From CAWEHQ01 sp051001995 (lineage in GTDB: Bacteria; Actinomycetota; Thermoleophilia; Solirubrobacterales; Thermoleophilaceae), in NCBI GenBank assembly GCA_051001995.1, contig JBPCMT010000023.1, positions 1 through 18,746 of the forward strand: a stretch of DNA of 18,746 nt, given 5' to 3'. Position numbers and translations under genes: made by a program. Below the pieces are notes generated by a model that saw nothing but the letters and a program-made list of their open reading frames with translations, was not told the origin of the DNA and did no database searches. The number at the start of each line of letters is the position of its first letter. Position 1 is the first letter of the stretch. Below, one piece after another: positions 1 to 7,774 of the stretch.

Positions 1-1166
1 CCGTCGGAGACCAGCGTCAAAAAGCCTGGGCTGTCCGCGTACGCGCGCGAGTAGGTGGCGGCGCGCGGCACGCCGGACACCGGCACGGTGGCGGTGAGCG
101 CCCCCTCCGACTCGCCGACGGCGGCCGCCTGCGGATCGGTGAACACCACGCGCGGCACGGCGTCGTAGTTCGCCTCGCGCATATTCCCGAGGATGTTCGC
201 GGCGGCGACCCGGCCCTGGTACTTGCCGACGTAGGTCAGCGGCCAGATCCCAGTCACGTCGCCGATCGCCCAGATGCCGTCGCCCGCCGACATCCGCGAA
301 TCGACCTCGACTCCACGTCCACCGGACTCGATGCCGACGGTCTCGAGCCCGATGTCGGCCGACCGCGGGCGGCGACCGGTCGCGACGAGCAACTTGTCGC
401 CGCGCAGCTCCTTGCCATCCGGGAAGGCGAGCACGTAGTTCTCACCCTCGCGCCGCGCCTCCGAAGCGTGCTGGCCGAAGTGGAGCTCGATCCCCTCGGC
501 GGTGAGCGCCGCCCCGAGCGCGTCGCCCAGCGGCTTCGGCTCGCGCGCGAGCACGTGGTCCATCCCCTCGACGAGCGCCACCGAGGCGCCCATGCGGCTG
601 ACCGCCTGCGCCATCTCGACGCCGACCGGCCCGCCGCCGAGCACGAGCAGCCGCTCGGGCACCTGCTTCAGCCCGGTCGCCTCGCGGTTGGTCCACACGC
701 CACCGAGCTCCCGCAACCCGTCGATCGGCGGGATCACGGGCTCGGAGCCGGTCGAGATCACGATGTCGTCGGCGGAGTAGGTCTCCTCGCCAACGGCGAC
801 CTCCCCGGGGCCCGAGATGCGGCCGACGCCGCGGATCAGGTCGATCCCGTTCTGCTCGAGCCAGGCGACCTGGGCCGAGTCGTCGTAGTCGGAGACCATG
901 TAGTCGCGCCAGGCAAACGCCTGCTCGGCGTCGACGACCGCGCCGTTCAGGGCCTCCCGCGCCCCCGGCGCCTCACGGGCGGCCTGGAGCGCCTCGCCCG
1001 GGCGGAGGAGCGTCTTCGACGGGATGCAGGCCCAGTAGGAGCACTCCCCGGCCACGAGCTCGCGCTCCACGAGCGCGACCTTCTTCCCGGCGTCGGCCAG
1101 GTGGCCGGCGCAGTGCTCGCCGGCAGCTCCGCCGCCGATGATGATCACGTCGTAGTCGCTGCTCAC
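1..1166 (-). CDS. FAD-dependent pyridine nucleotide-disulfide oxidoreductase (lipoamide dehydrogenase/mercuric reductase-like), 3' end cut by window
   Basis: This is a flavoprotein disulfide reductase that would pass electrons between NAD(P)H and a redox-active disulfide in the cytoplasm. The N-terminus has the FAD-binding fold DYDVIIIGGGAAG (residues 4-16). It is followed by the redox disulfide motif GECSYWACIPSK, with cysteines at 42 and 47 in the family CxxxxC spacing. A second dinucleotide fold, LVLGGGPVGVE, lies near residue 180, and the FAD-closing motif with AIGDVTG comes near residue 305. The last visible segment (PRVVFTDPQAAAVGE) opens the dimerisation domain. About 388 residues are visible of a usual 450-470, so the C-terminal HxxxxE active-site segment lies outside the window. 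The GTG start at 1166 is chosen because AAGGAG sits 6 nt upstream (1173-1178). The exact substrate cannot be told: CSYWAC differs from the CLNVGC of true lipoamide dehydrogenase, and no 2-oxoacid dehydrogenase genes adjoin. Confidence 0.9.
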   Translation of the reverse strand, partial: MSSDYDVIIIGGGAAGEHCAGHLADAGKKVALVERELVAGECSYWACIPSKTLLRPGEALQAAREAPGAREALNGAVVDAEQAFAWRDYMVSDYDDSAQVAWLEQNGIDLIRGVGRISGPGEVAVGEETYSADDIVISTGSEPVIPPIDGLRELGGVWTNREATGLKQVPERLLVLGGGPVGVEMAQAVSRMGASVALVEGMDHVLAREPKPLGDALGAALTAEGIELHFGQHASEARREGENYVLAFPDGKELRGDKLLVATGRRPRSADIGLETVGIESGGRGVEVDSRMSAGDGIWAIGDVTGIWPLTYVGKYQGRVAAANILGNMREANYDAVPRVVFTDPQAAAVGESEGALTATVPVSGVPRAATYSRAYADSPGFLTLVSD

Positions 1167-1269
1167 GGAGTTCTCCTTCCACGCCCGGCTTCTCGAGCGT
1201 CGGTCGATCCTCTGCCTTCGCAGTCTCGCCTTAAGTCCGGGCCGAGATCGGTTCGTTACGCGCCCGCGC

Positions 1270-2280
1270 TCAAGCCGGCTCGCGCACCGCTTCTCGGCGG
1301 GCCACCGGTGCATGTCGGCCGCGGAGGCGGATCTCCGCGTCGAGGAGCTCGCGCCAGGCCGCGGCGTCGAGCCGGACCGGGCCGGTGGTCGCGAGGAAGT
1401 CTCGTAGTGCCGAGGCGAGACCGTCGGGATCCTCGACGTGGGGGAAATGCGCCGCCGCCGGCAGCATCTCCAGGCGGCTTCCCGGGATCGCCTCATGCGC
1501 TCCGTAGGCATGCTCGACCGGGATCGTGCGGTCGCGGCCTCCCCAGACGATCAAGGTCGGCAGCGCCCCGGCAAGGTACAGGCGGTCGAAGGCGTTGACC
1601 CGCTGTCCGCCGGTCCCGATGACCGAACGCAGCGTGTGGAGGAAGGCACGGCGCGAGTCGGGGCCCTCGAGCTCTCCGAGCGCACGAGCGGCGGCGCGGA
1701 GGTTCGTCGCTCCATCCGCGCCCCGGCCGCGTAGGCGCTCCGCGCCCCAGTCAAGCGCACGAAGCGAGAGGCCGCTCGCGGCCACGGCGAGCAACGCACC
1801 GGCTCCCGGCACGGCCGTGAGCCGAAGCGGCCAGCTCACCTCGGGACCGAGGCCGCCGCTCGAGACGAGCACGAGTCGCTCACAGCGCTGAGGGAACTGG
1901 TAGAAGAACTGCATCGCGACGCCGCCGCCGAGCGAGTGGCCCACGATCGTCGCCCGGTCCAGGCCGATCGCCGACAGGACGTCGCGGATCCCGGCGGCGT
2001 GCGCACCGAGCGAGTAGTCGCCCTGCGTGGTCGCCGAGTCGCCGTGACCGAGCAGGTCGGGGGCGATGACCGTGTAGTCGGAAGCCAGGTGTGCCGCTAC
2101 CGCCTCCCAGTGACGGGACGAGTTCAGCATCCCGTGGATCAGGACCACGGGCGGCCCGACGCCGGCGCGCCGGTAGATCGCACGGTGACCGTGCAGCGCG
2201 ATCTCGAAGGCCTCGAACTCGAACCGCTCGGGCTTGTGGGACGGCGCGCTGAACCGGCCCGCCGGCGATGGTGTGAGCAT
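1270..2280 (-). CDS. Alpha/beta-fold hydrolase (Rv2715-like), serine nucleophile
   Basis: This 336-residue alpha/beta hydrolase probably cleaves an ester or a related bond in the cytoplasm; the substrate is unknown. The oxyanion-hole region is VVLIHGMLN near residue 45. The nucleophile elbow GHSLGGG places Ser at about 116, the acid is Asp near 250 in VWGGRDRTIP, and the base is His near 278 in AAAHFPHVEDP, so the triad is complete. The segment LVLVSSGGLG after the nucleophile resembles mycobacterial Rv2715-type hydrolases (from memory, not searched). The ATG at 2280 is preferred over the adjacent in-frame GTG at 2283, because GAGGA lies 4 nt before the ATG but only 1 nt before the GTG. It follows the amidohydrolase gene by 37 nt on the same strand and precedes the oxidoreductase by 103 nt, so co-transcription is possible. 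Confidence 0.88.
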   Translation of the reverse strand: MLTPSPAGRFSAPSHKPERFEFEAFEIALHGHRAIYRRAGVGPPVVLIHGMLNSSRHWEAVAAHLASDYTVIAPDLLGHGDSATTQGDYSLGAHAAGIRDVLSAIGLDRATIVGHSLGGGVAMQFFYQFPQRCERLVLVSSGGLGPEVSWPLRLTAVPGAGALLAVAASGLSLRALDWGAERLRGRGADGATNLRAAARALGELEGPDSRRAFLHTLRSVIGTGGQRVNAFDRLYLAGALPTLIVWGGRDRTIPVEHAYGAHEAIPGSRLEMLPAAAHFPHVEDPDGLASALRDFLATTGPVRLDAAAWRELLDAEIRLRGRHAPVARREAVREPA

Positions 2281-2317
2281 CACGTCCTCGCCACGATCGG
2301 CACTGTAGCCCTCCGGC

Positions 2318-3181
2318 TCAGCCGAGTCCGAGGAGCTCGGAGGCGTTCTCGAGCAGCACCCGCCGCTCGATCTCCTCGGGCAGCTCCAGCCGCCCGAGCT
2401 CCTCGAGGCACGCCGTCGGCTCGAACATCGGGTAGTCGGTGCCGAAGCAGAACTGGCGGCTGAGGCGCCTGCGCATCTCGCGCTGGACCTCGTCGGGCAG
2501 GTAGCGGTAGCGCCACCCCGAGATATCGAGGTAGACGTTCGACTTGTGGAGCGCCATCGCGAGCGCCTCGAGGTGCCACGGCCAGCCGACGTGGGCGAGG
2601 ACGATCCGCATCTCCGGGTGCCGGGCGGCCACCGGATCGAGCGCCAGCGGCCGGGCGAGGTCGAGCCTCAACCCCTGGCCGCCCGGCTCGCCGGCGCCCA
2701 TGCCGCTCATGCCGGCGTGGGTGAGCACGATCAGACCCGCCTCGGCGATCGCGTCGAAGAAGGGCTCGACGGCCTCAGAGGCGGGATCGAACTCCTGAAA
2801 CGACGGGTGGAGCTTGACGCCGCGCAAACCGAGCTCGGGGAACCGGCGCACGCGCTCGACGGCGTCCGATCGCCCCGGATCGACCGACCCGAAACCGATG
2901 AAGCGGCCGCCCGAGGCGGCACAGGTGGCCGCCAGCTCGTCGTTGTCGAGCGCCGGTCTCCCGGTGGCCCGCTCCGCGTCCCACCCCAGCAGCACACCCA
3001 CGAGGCCGGCCGCCTCGTAGATGGCCTCCAGCTCCGGGACGTCGTGTGGCTGCGGCCGGACTCCGAAGTAGCGCTCCACCGACGGCAGGTAGGGTCCGAC
3101 GCACCCGCACAGCCACTCCTCGGTGGGCAGGTGGACGTGCAGATCGATCCCGCGTATCGCGTCACCCACCACGGGGCCCAC
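2318..3181 (-). CDS. Amidohydrolase-2 family TIM-barrel metal-dependent hydrolase/decarboxylase-like
   Basis: This 287-residue protein belongs to the amidohydrolase-2 group, whose members include metal-dependent hydrolases and non-oxidative decarboxylases. Visible barrel motifs in order are: DLHVH with metal-type histidines at 15 and 17; GVKLHPSFQ around 121-128, with Lys123 and His125; LTHAG, with His155; LAHVGWPWH, with His197; and FGTDYPMF, with the late barrel aspartate at 249. That is the full set of metal and catalytic positions expected for the fold. The start is the GTG at 3181, 25 nt after the ZIP transporter stop. No clear Shine-Dalgarno sequence is seen, and in-frame GTGs at 3172 and 3169 are alternatives that would not affect the HVH motif. 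The substrate is unknown. Its place between a transporter and an alpha/beta hydrolase gives no firm clue. Confidence 0.87.
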   Translation of the reverse strand: MGPVVGDAIRGIDLHVHLPTEEWLCGCVGPYLPSVERYFGVRPQPHDVPELEAIYEAAGLVGVLLGWDAERATGRPALDNDELAATCAASGGRFIGFGSVDPGRSDAVERVRRFPELGLRGVKLHPSFQEFDPASEAVEPFFDAIAEAGLIVLTHAGMSGMGAGEPGGQGLRLDLARPLALDPVAARHPEMRIVLAHVGWPWHLEALAMALHKSNVYLDISGWRYRYLPDEVQREMRRRLSRQFCFGTDYPMFEPTACLEELGRLELPEEIERRVLLENASELLGLG

Positions 3182-3206
3182 TCTACGACGGCTGGCCCCC
3201 CGGACC

Positions 3207-3986
3207 TCAGCTCAGCAGGTACCCGCCGATGAAGCCGAGCACGGTCGCGGTGGCCACCAGCCCGCTGACCTCCTCGAAGGCGTGCGGGATGATCGCGATC
3301 GAGACGACGGCGAGCACCGCGCCGGCGGCCACCGCCTGGGCGGTGCCGATCAGCTCGGCGCTCGCGTCGGCGAGCACGGTGCCGCCGAGGACCGTGGCGA
3401 GGGCAAGCACGAGGCCGATGCCGCCGAGCAGGCCGACGGCGAAGCGCCGCGACCGCCCGCCGGCGACGATCGGCTGCGCCGCGCCGTAGGCCTCGACGAG
3501 GTTGCCGACCACGATCCCCGCGAGCAGCGCGATCCCGACCTCGCCCTCCGCCACCGTCAGGCCGAGCGCGATCGACTCGGGCACGCCGTCCACGAACAGC
3601 CCGGCGGCGATCGACTCGCCGCGCGCGACCTCGCGGGACCCGGACCCGCCGCCGGACGGCATCGCCATCTCTCGGCCCGCGGAGGCGGCGTGCGCCGACT
3701 GGCGCATCATCTTCGTGTCGTGGTCGCGGTTGAGGAAGCGGTCGGCGCCGACGTAGACGAGCGCGCCGGCGATCAGCCCGAGCGCCGTCAGCCCCGGCCC
3801 CGCCTCGGCGTCGGCTTCGGGCACCAGCTCGAGCGCGACCGCCGCGAACAGGATGCCGCCGCCGAACGCGGTCAGGGTCGCCGCCGCCTTCTTCGGCAGC
3901 CTCACGCCGGCGGCCACGAGCGCGCCCGCGAGCAGGCTCGCCCCGATCAAAAGGCCCCAGCCCGTTGAAGCGCCCAGGTCGCTCAT
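3207..3986 (-). CDS. ZIP-family metal cation transporter, atypical metal-site motifs
   Basis: This is a 259-residue polytopic membrane protein with about eight hydrophobic segments. A loop rich in Ser, Gly and charged residues spans roughly 85-122, where ZIP proteins carry their variable loop. ZIP-like landmarks are GGGILFAAVALELVPEA (42-58), VDGVPESIALGL (132-143), GNLVEAYGA (161-169) and IIPHAFEEV (232-240). Bacterial ZIPs usually have a histidine in the HNxPEG motifs of helices 4 and 5. Here the corresponding positions read D-G-V-P-E-S and N-L-V-E-A, and the only histidine near them is in IIPHAFEE. Metal choice (zinc, iron or other) therefore cannot be assumed. The ATG at 3986 overlaps the TGA of the upstream metallophosphoesterase as ATGA, which suggests translational coupling and a shared metal-related context. 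Confidence 0.85.
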   Translation of the reverse strand: MSDLGASTGWGLLIGASLLAGALVAAGVRLPKKAAATLTAFGGGILFAAVALELVPEADAEAGPGLTALGLIAGALVYVGADRFLNRDHDTKMMRQSAHAASAGREMAMPSGGGSGSREVARGESIAAGLFVDGVPESIALGLTVAEGEVGIALLAGIVVGNLVEAYGAAQPIVAGGRSRRFAVGLLGGIGLVLALATVLGGTVLADASAELIGTAQAVAAGAVLAVVSIAIIPHAFEEVSGLVATATVLGFIGGYLLS

Positions 3987-5248
3987 CGCTGCCCTCGCGC
4001 GGCGGAGGCACCGGCCCCGGCAGGGAGCTTCGCGTCGTAGGCCCGCGCCCGTGCGCTGAACTGATCGGCGACGCCGGCGCGAAAGTCGCCGGTGCCCGTG
4101 GTCGCTCCGTGCAGCGGGTTCTGGTCGCGCAACAGCTCGATCAGCTGCGGCTCCGAGGCGTCGGTGTCGACGAGGACTGCCGTTCCGGGCCACGCGCGCC
4201 GCAGGTAGCCGAGGTAGGAATCGATCGAGCCGAGGCTCGGCTCGTAGATCCACGAGCCCGTGTTCCAGAAGCGAACTCCATCGTCGGCATCCGCGGTCGC
4301 GCCGTCGAGCGGCTGATGCGTGTGGGCGAACACCAGCTTGTCCGAGATCCTGTCCCAGCCGAGGTTGCGGACCACCTGCCGATATGCATCCAGGGCAAGC
4401 GGGACCGGAGCGCTCGGAGCGGAGGCTCGGGCGGGAGGGCGGTCGCCGCGACTGATCTCGGCGGCGGTGGCGGCAATACCGCCGCCGCCGTCCGATGGCC
4501 TCCGGCCGCGGCGCGCCGAGATGCTCGCGCCGGCGCGCTTGACCTGCCGCTCGACCAGCGCCCCGAGCCGCAGGAGCTTGCCGATGCGCTCGAACTGATG
4601 CAGGAACGCCTCCTGCGCCGAGCACCCGCGCGGCAGCTGCGCGACCGTGAAGAGGAGCTCGGTGAGCGGGACGATCACCGCCTCGTAGTCCTCGATCCGG
4701 AGGTCGTCGGCGGGGCGGCCCCCCGCCACCGCCCACTCCCCGCGCGTGAGCAGTCGATTCGGAACCGAGCCGCCGACGTGGGCGTCGAGGTAGTGCCCGT
4801 GGCAGAGGAGCACGTCGCCGATCATGTGGGTCGGGTAGACCATCCGGCAATCGACGCCGTCGAGCCGGCGGTCGAGGAACCGCTGAAAGAAGTCGCGGTA
4901 CTCGGCTTCGAAGATCCGCGCCAGCTCCTCGCCCTCCGCCCCCGTCGCAACCTTCGTCTCGACCAGCGAGCGCAGTGCCCGGACCACGACGTGGTGGTCG
5001 TGGTTGCCGGCGAGGAACACCACCCGCTTGCCCTGGAGCCGCCGCTGGACCAGCTCGAAGAAGGGATCGCCCTGGGCGACGGCGTGGTCAATGCTCGAGA
5101 AGAGGAAGTCGAAGACGTCGCCCAGCAGGACGAGCTCGTCGACGTCGTCGAGCAGCGGTGCGAGCCGCTCGCGCGCGAACTCGCGGCTGAGGACCGGGTC
5201 GCCGGTCCAGGCGCCGAAGTGCAGGTCGGAGATCGCGAGCGCTCTCAT
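3983..5248 (-). CDS. Calcineurin-like metallophosphoesterase (UDP-diacylglucosamine-hydrolase-like fold)
   Basis: This is a 421-residue calcineurin-like phosphoesterase that hydrolyses a phosphoester with a two-metal centre. The signature blocks appear in order: SDLHFG (Asp8, His10), LLGDVFDFLFS (Asp44), GNHDHH (Asn82, His83), LLCHGHYLD (His150, His152) and FAHTHQPL (His309, His311). The layout recalls the LpxH group, but the protein is far longer than LpxH (about 240), with a helical insertion at 160-240 and a low-complexity Gly/Ala/Ser/Pro/Arg stretch at about 240-285. The ATG at 5248 is chosen because the motif SDLH must sit close to the N-terminus; an in-frame extension to 5368 would add an Arg/Gly-rich segment overlapping the GH15 gene. 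The Shine-Dalgarno sequence is weak. The TGA overlaps the ZIP gene start. Substrate unknown. Confidence 0.87.
   Translation of the reverse strand: MRALAISDLHFGAWTGDPVLSREFARERLAPLLDDVDELVLLGDVFDFLFSSIDHAVAQGDPFFELVQRRLQGKRVVFLAGNHDHHVVVRALRSLVETKVATGAEGEELARIFEAEYRDFFQRFLDRRLDGVDCRMVYPTHMIGDVLLCHGHYLDAHVGGSVPNRLLTRGEWAVAGGRPADDLRIEDYEAVIVPLTELLFTVAQLPRGCSAQEAFLHQFERIGKLLRLGALVERQVKRAGASISARRGRRPSDGGGGIAATAAEISRGDRPPARASAPSAPVPLALDAYRQVVRNLGWDRISDKLVFAHTHQPLDGATADADDGVRFWNTGSWIYEPSLGSIDSYLGYLRRAWPGTAVLVDTDASEPQLIELLRDQNPLHGATTGTGDFRAGVADQFSARARAYDAKLPAGAGASAARGQR
4460..4492. repeat. GC-only hairpin inside the metallophosphoesterase linker
   Basis: Positions 4460-4473 and 4479-4492 are complementary around a five-base loop (caata). 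On the plus strand the stem runs about 14 pairs with two G-T wobbles. In the minus-strand mRNA those two pairs become A-C mismatches, leaving blocks of 5 and 6 GC pairs next to the loop. It encodes part of the Gly/Ala-rich linker (about residues 253-263) just before the last metal-binding motif. It could be a by-product of repetitive GGC/GCC codons. No U-tract follows, so it is not a standard terminator. Confidence 0.5.
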
Positions 5249-5307
5249 CGGAGCTTCATAGCGTGTTCGCGGCTCCCGCGTTACCGCGGTCGCGGTGGAC
5301 CGCCGGC

Positions 5308-7206
5308 TCAGCCCGCGTCCGCCCCCCCGTCCCCGACCGCCCGTCCGTGCGCGCTGTCGATCTCCCATGCCGCCTTGATCAGCCCGATGTGGCTGAACGC
5401 CTGGGGCATGTTGCCCAGCAGCTCGCCGGTGGCGGTGTCGATCTCCTCCGCGAGCAGGCCGAGGTCGTTCGCGTATCCCACGACCCGGTCGAAGAGGGCC
5501 TCCGCGCGCTCCACCTCTCCGGCCTGGGCGAGGCAGGCAGCCAGCCAGAACGAGCAGATCACGAACGTGCCCTCCTCGCCCGATAGCCCATCGGCGTTCA
5601 GGCCCTCCTCCGCGCTATAGCGGAGAACGAGGCCGTCCCGTGTGAGGTCGCGGGCGATCGCCTCGATCGTCGAGCGCATCCGCTCGTCGGTCGCCGGGAG
5701 GAAGCCCACCAGCGGCATCAGGAGCTGGGCCGCGTCGAGCTCGTCGGAGTGAAACGACTGGGCGTAGGCCTGACGATCCTCGCTCCAGCCGCGCTCGAGC
5801 ACCGCCGCGCGGACGCGGTCGCGCTCCTCCGCCCACTCCTCCGCCTTGGCGTAGCTGCCGAGCTGGGGCGCCATCTTCACGGCACGGTCGAGCGCGACCC
5901 AACACAGCATCTTCGACGAGACGTGGTGCCGGGGCTCGCCGCGCATCTCCCACATGCCGGCATCGCGCTCGCTCCAGCGGCGCGCCGCTTCGTCGGCGAG
6001 GTCCGCCACGAACCGCTGAATCTCGGGATGCAGCTCGCCGAGCTGGTCGCGGTAGAGGTAGAGCGAGTTCAGGAGCTCGCCGTAGACGTCGAGCTGAGTC
6101 TGGTCCCACGCGCCGTTGCCGACCCGCACCGGGCGCGAGTCGCGCCATCCGCGCAGGTGCCCCAGCTCGCGCTCGGACAGGTCGTGCTCCCCTCCGATCC
6201 CGTACATGATCTGGAGCGAGTGGCCGGCGCAACCGCCGGCCGAGCTCGTCATGAACGAGACGAAGTTCTCCGCTTCGTCCGAGCACGCGCCGATGTAGAG
6301 CGCCTCGAGCGTCAGGCTCGCGTCGCGGATCCAGGCGAAGCGGTAGTCCCAGTTGCGCTCGCCGCCGACGGTCTCGGGGAGCGAGGTGGTGGGCGCGGCG
6401 ACGATCGCGCCGGTCGGTCGGTAGGTCAGGCCCTTCAGCACCCGAGAGCTGAAGCGGACGAGGTCACGATGCGGACCCTCGTAGATGTCGTGGTCGGCCT
6501 CCCACGAGCGCCAGGCCTCGGCCGTGTCCTCGACCCGCGCCGCCACCTCGTCCGCCGGGCACGGGTCGGGCGCCGCCCCCTCCACGGGCGCCGAGCGCAC
6601 TGCGAAGCCGACCTGGTGGCCCTCGCTCACCGTGAACGACGCGTTCACGTCGGCGCCAGTCACCTCGACCGGGACGCCGGCGCTCACCGCGATCTGGTTC
6701 GGGCCTCCGAAGGTGCGCGCGCCATTCTCGGTGCGGCGCAGCAGCGGGCGCACCAACCCGTACTCCGGGCGCGGCGAGAGCGCCATCGTGAGCTCGACGC
6801 TGCCCGACAGGCCCTCGACCGACCTGAGCACCTCGTGGCGCGGCTCGAGCCCGAGCTCGTGGCCGCGCTGGCCTTCGGGAAAAGCCATCGCGTCGATGAG
6901 ACGGATACTCCCGGACTCGGTCTCGAACGTGGTCTCGACGACCAGGCTCCCGGGCAGGTAGCGCCGCGCGCTGCGGAACTCGGCCACCGGACGGATCGAC
7001 CAGTGGCCGGCGTCGGGGTCGAGGATGCGGGCGAACACCGCCGGGCTGTCGTAGCGCGGCATGCAGAGCCAGTCGATCGAGCCGTCGCGATCCACGAGCG
7101 CCGCCGAGTTGCAGTCGGCGAGCAACCCGTAGGCGGCGATCGGCTGGGACGAGCTTGCCTCTGCCGAAGTGCTGGACTCGGTCGCGGCGCCGCTGCCCGT
7201 GGACAT
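5308..7206 (-). CDS. Glycoside hydrolase family 15 protein (trehalase/glucoamylase type)
   Basis: This 632-residue GH15 enzyme cleaves an alpha-glucosidic bond with inversion. It resembles the actinobacterial GH15 trehalases more than secreted glucoamylases, since no signal peptide is visible. The N-terminus (1-20) is Ser/Ala/Thr-rich. Next comes the beta-sandwich-type domain opening with YGLLADCNSAALVDRDGSID (26-45), a feature of this family. The (alpha/alpha)6 barrel carries GGERNWDYRFAWIRDASLTL (281-300), the general acid Glu420 in DAGMWEMRG, and the general base in LLAEEID (Glu587/588), followed by GNMPQAFSHIGLI. The ATG at 7206 lies just before this core; AAGGAG is present but about 14 nt upstream. 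It is divergent from a small membrane protein gene and is followed 59 nt later by the phosphoesterase. Trehalose, glycogen or maltodextrin are all possible substrates. Confidence 0.92.
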   Translation of the reverse strand: MSTGSGAATESSTSAEASSSQPIAAYGLLADCNSAALVDRDGSIDWLCMPRYDSPAVFARILDPDAGHWSIRPVAEFRSARRYLPGSLVVETTFETESGSIRLIDAMAFPEGQRGHELGLEPRHEVLRSVEGLSGSVELTMALSPRPEYGLVRPLLRRTENGARTFGGPNQIAVSAGVPVEVTGADVNASFTVSEGHQVGFAVRSAPVEGAAPDPCPADEVAARVEDTAEAWRSWEADHDIYEGPHRDLVRFSSRVLKGLTYRPTGAIVAAPTTSLPETVGGERNWDYRFAWIRDASLTLEALYIGACSDEAENFVSFMTSSAGGCAGHSLQIMYGIGGEHDLSERELGHLRGWRDSRPVRVGNGAWDQTQLDVYGELLNSLYLYRDQLGELHPEIQRFVADLADEAARRWSERDAGMWEMRGEPRHHVSSKMLCWVALDRAVKMAPQLGSYAKAEEWAEERDRVRAAVLERGWSEDRQAYAQSFHSDELDAAQLLMPLVGFLPATDERMRSTIEAIARDLTRDGLVLRYSAEEGLNADGLSGEEGTFVICSFWLAACLAQAGEVERAEALFDRVVGYANDLGLLAEEIDTATGELLGNMPQAFSHIGLIKAAWEIDSAHGRAVGDGGADAG

Positions 7207-7314
7207 CTCGCTGCTCGACTCTCCTTCGTTCGGGTATGGGCGCAACGTAGTCTCGCCTGGCCGCGACCTCGTTACAGCGGTAGTGTGCCCGGCGCCGCCG
7301 CCGGCCCCCGATCG
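7207..7314. promoter_or_regulatory. Divergent intergenic region between GH15 gene and small membrane protein gene
   Basis: This 108-bp gap between two divergent starts must hold the promoter for each side. On the plus strand, TAGTGT (7281-7286) fits a TANNNT -10 box. On the minus strand, TACGTT within the region is a similar candidate for GH15. Neither has a clear -35 box, so both are tentative. The GH15 side has a strong but distant AAGGAG. The plus-strand gene has no visible Shine-Dalgarno sequence. Confidence 0.35.
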
Positions 7315-7764
7315 ATGGAACGAGCCACCACCCCCAGCACCCCCCAACCCGCCGGGCGGGGCGGCACCCCGGAGGTCCCGGCGCAGGTACCGCGGGACTG
7401 GCGCGCGGTGATCGTCGCGGGCGGCGGGCTGCTCGCGATCCTGCTGATCGTCCTGATCGCCGTCACGGCGCTGCCGGATGGCCGGGCGGCCATGGGCGGT
7501 GAGAGCGTCGTCGCGATCGCGAGCGGGGCGGTGACCGCCGTGGCGACGGTGGTCTCCGCTTACTTCGGCATCCGGGCCGCCAACGTGGCTCGCGAGGAGA
7601 GCACGAAGGCGGCCGAGCGCGGCCAGATATACGCCTCGGAGCTCGCGGGCGCCCGACCCGAGGACGCCGCGCAGGCCAACGAGCGCGCTGACGAACGGAT
7701 CCGCGGCCTCGGGCTCGCCGCGGCGGCGCCCGCCACCACCTCCCCGCGCCCGCGGCGTCCCTAG
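7315..7764 (+). CDS. Small two-helix membrane protein, function unknown
   Basis: I do not recognise the family. The 149-residue product has a Pro/Thr/Arg-rich N-terminal tail (1-30). A hydrophobic helix follows at about 31-53 (AVIVAGGGLLAILLIVLIAV) and a second at about 64-88 (ending TVVSAYFGIRAA). The C-terminal tail is charged and Ala/Glu/Arg-rich, with amphipathic character near 90-130, and it ends in Pro/Arg. Both tails would lie on the same side of the membrane. The ATG at 7315 is the first start in frame that gives this layout; no Shine-Dalgarno sequence is seen, so the transcript may be leaderless or nearly so. The gene is convergent with meaB, 10 nt apart. A plus-strand frame open upstream runs opposite GH15 and is treated as shadow. 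Hydrophobic structure and codon use support a real gene. Confidence 0.72.
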   Translation: MERATTPSTPQPAGRGGTPEVPAQVPRDWRAVIVAGGGLLAILLIVLIAVTALPDGRAAMGGESVVAIASGAVTAVATVVSAYFGIRAANVAREESTKAAERGQIYASELAGARPEDAAQANERADERIRGLGLAAAAPATTSPRPRRP

Positions 7765-7774
7765 ACCCGCGGAG

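Noticed and set aside
2731..4850. Minus-strand frames of 426 and 547 codons spanning the ZIP, amidohydrolase and phosphoesterase genes
   Set aside because: They are out-of-frame readings joined to pieces of the real genes. The true starts at 3181, 3986 and 5248 explain the conserved motifs, and the upstream parts are Arg/Pro-rich nonsense.
5279..5308. Possible hairpin (CGGTC...GACCG) between GH15 and the phosphoesterase
   Set aside because: The stem is 5 bp with no T-tract, and competing pairings are equally good. It is not enough to call a terminator.
5249..5368. N-terminal extension of the metallophosphoesterase to 5368
   Set aside because: It would overlap the end of GH15 and add an Arg/Gly-rich tail before the SDLH motif, which belongs near the N-terminus.
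5749..7764. Long plus-strand open frame opposite the GH15 gene, ending in the small membrane protein
   Set aside because: It is antisense to a well-supported GH15 gene, and its upstream part is Arg/His/Ala-rich with no recognisable domain. Only the last 149 codons look like a real protein.
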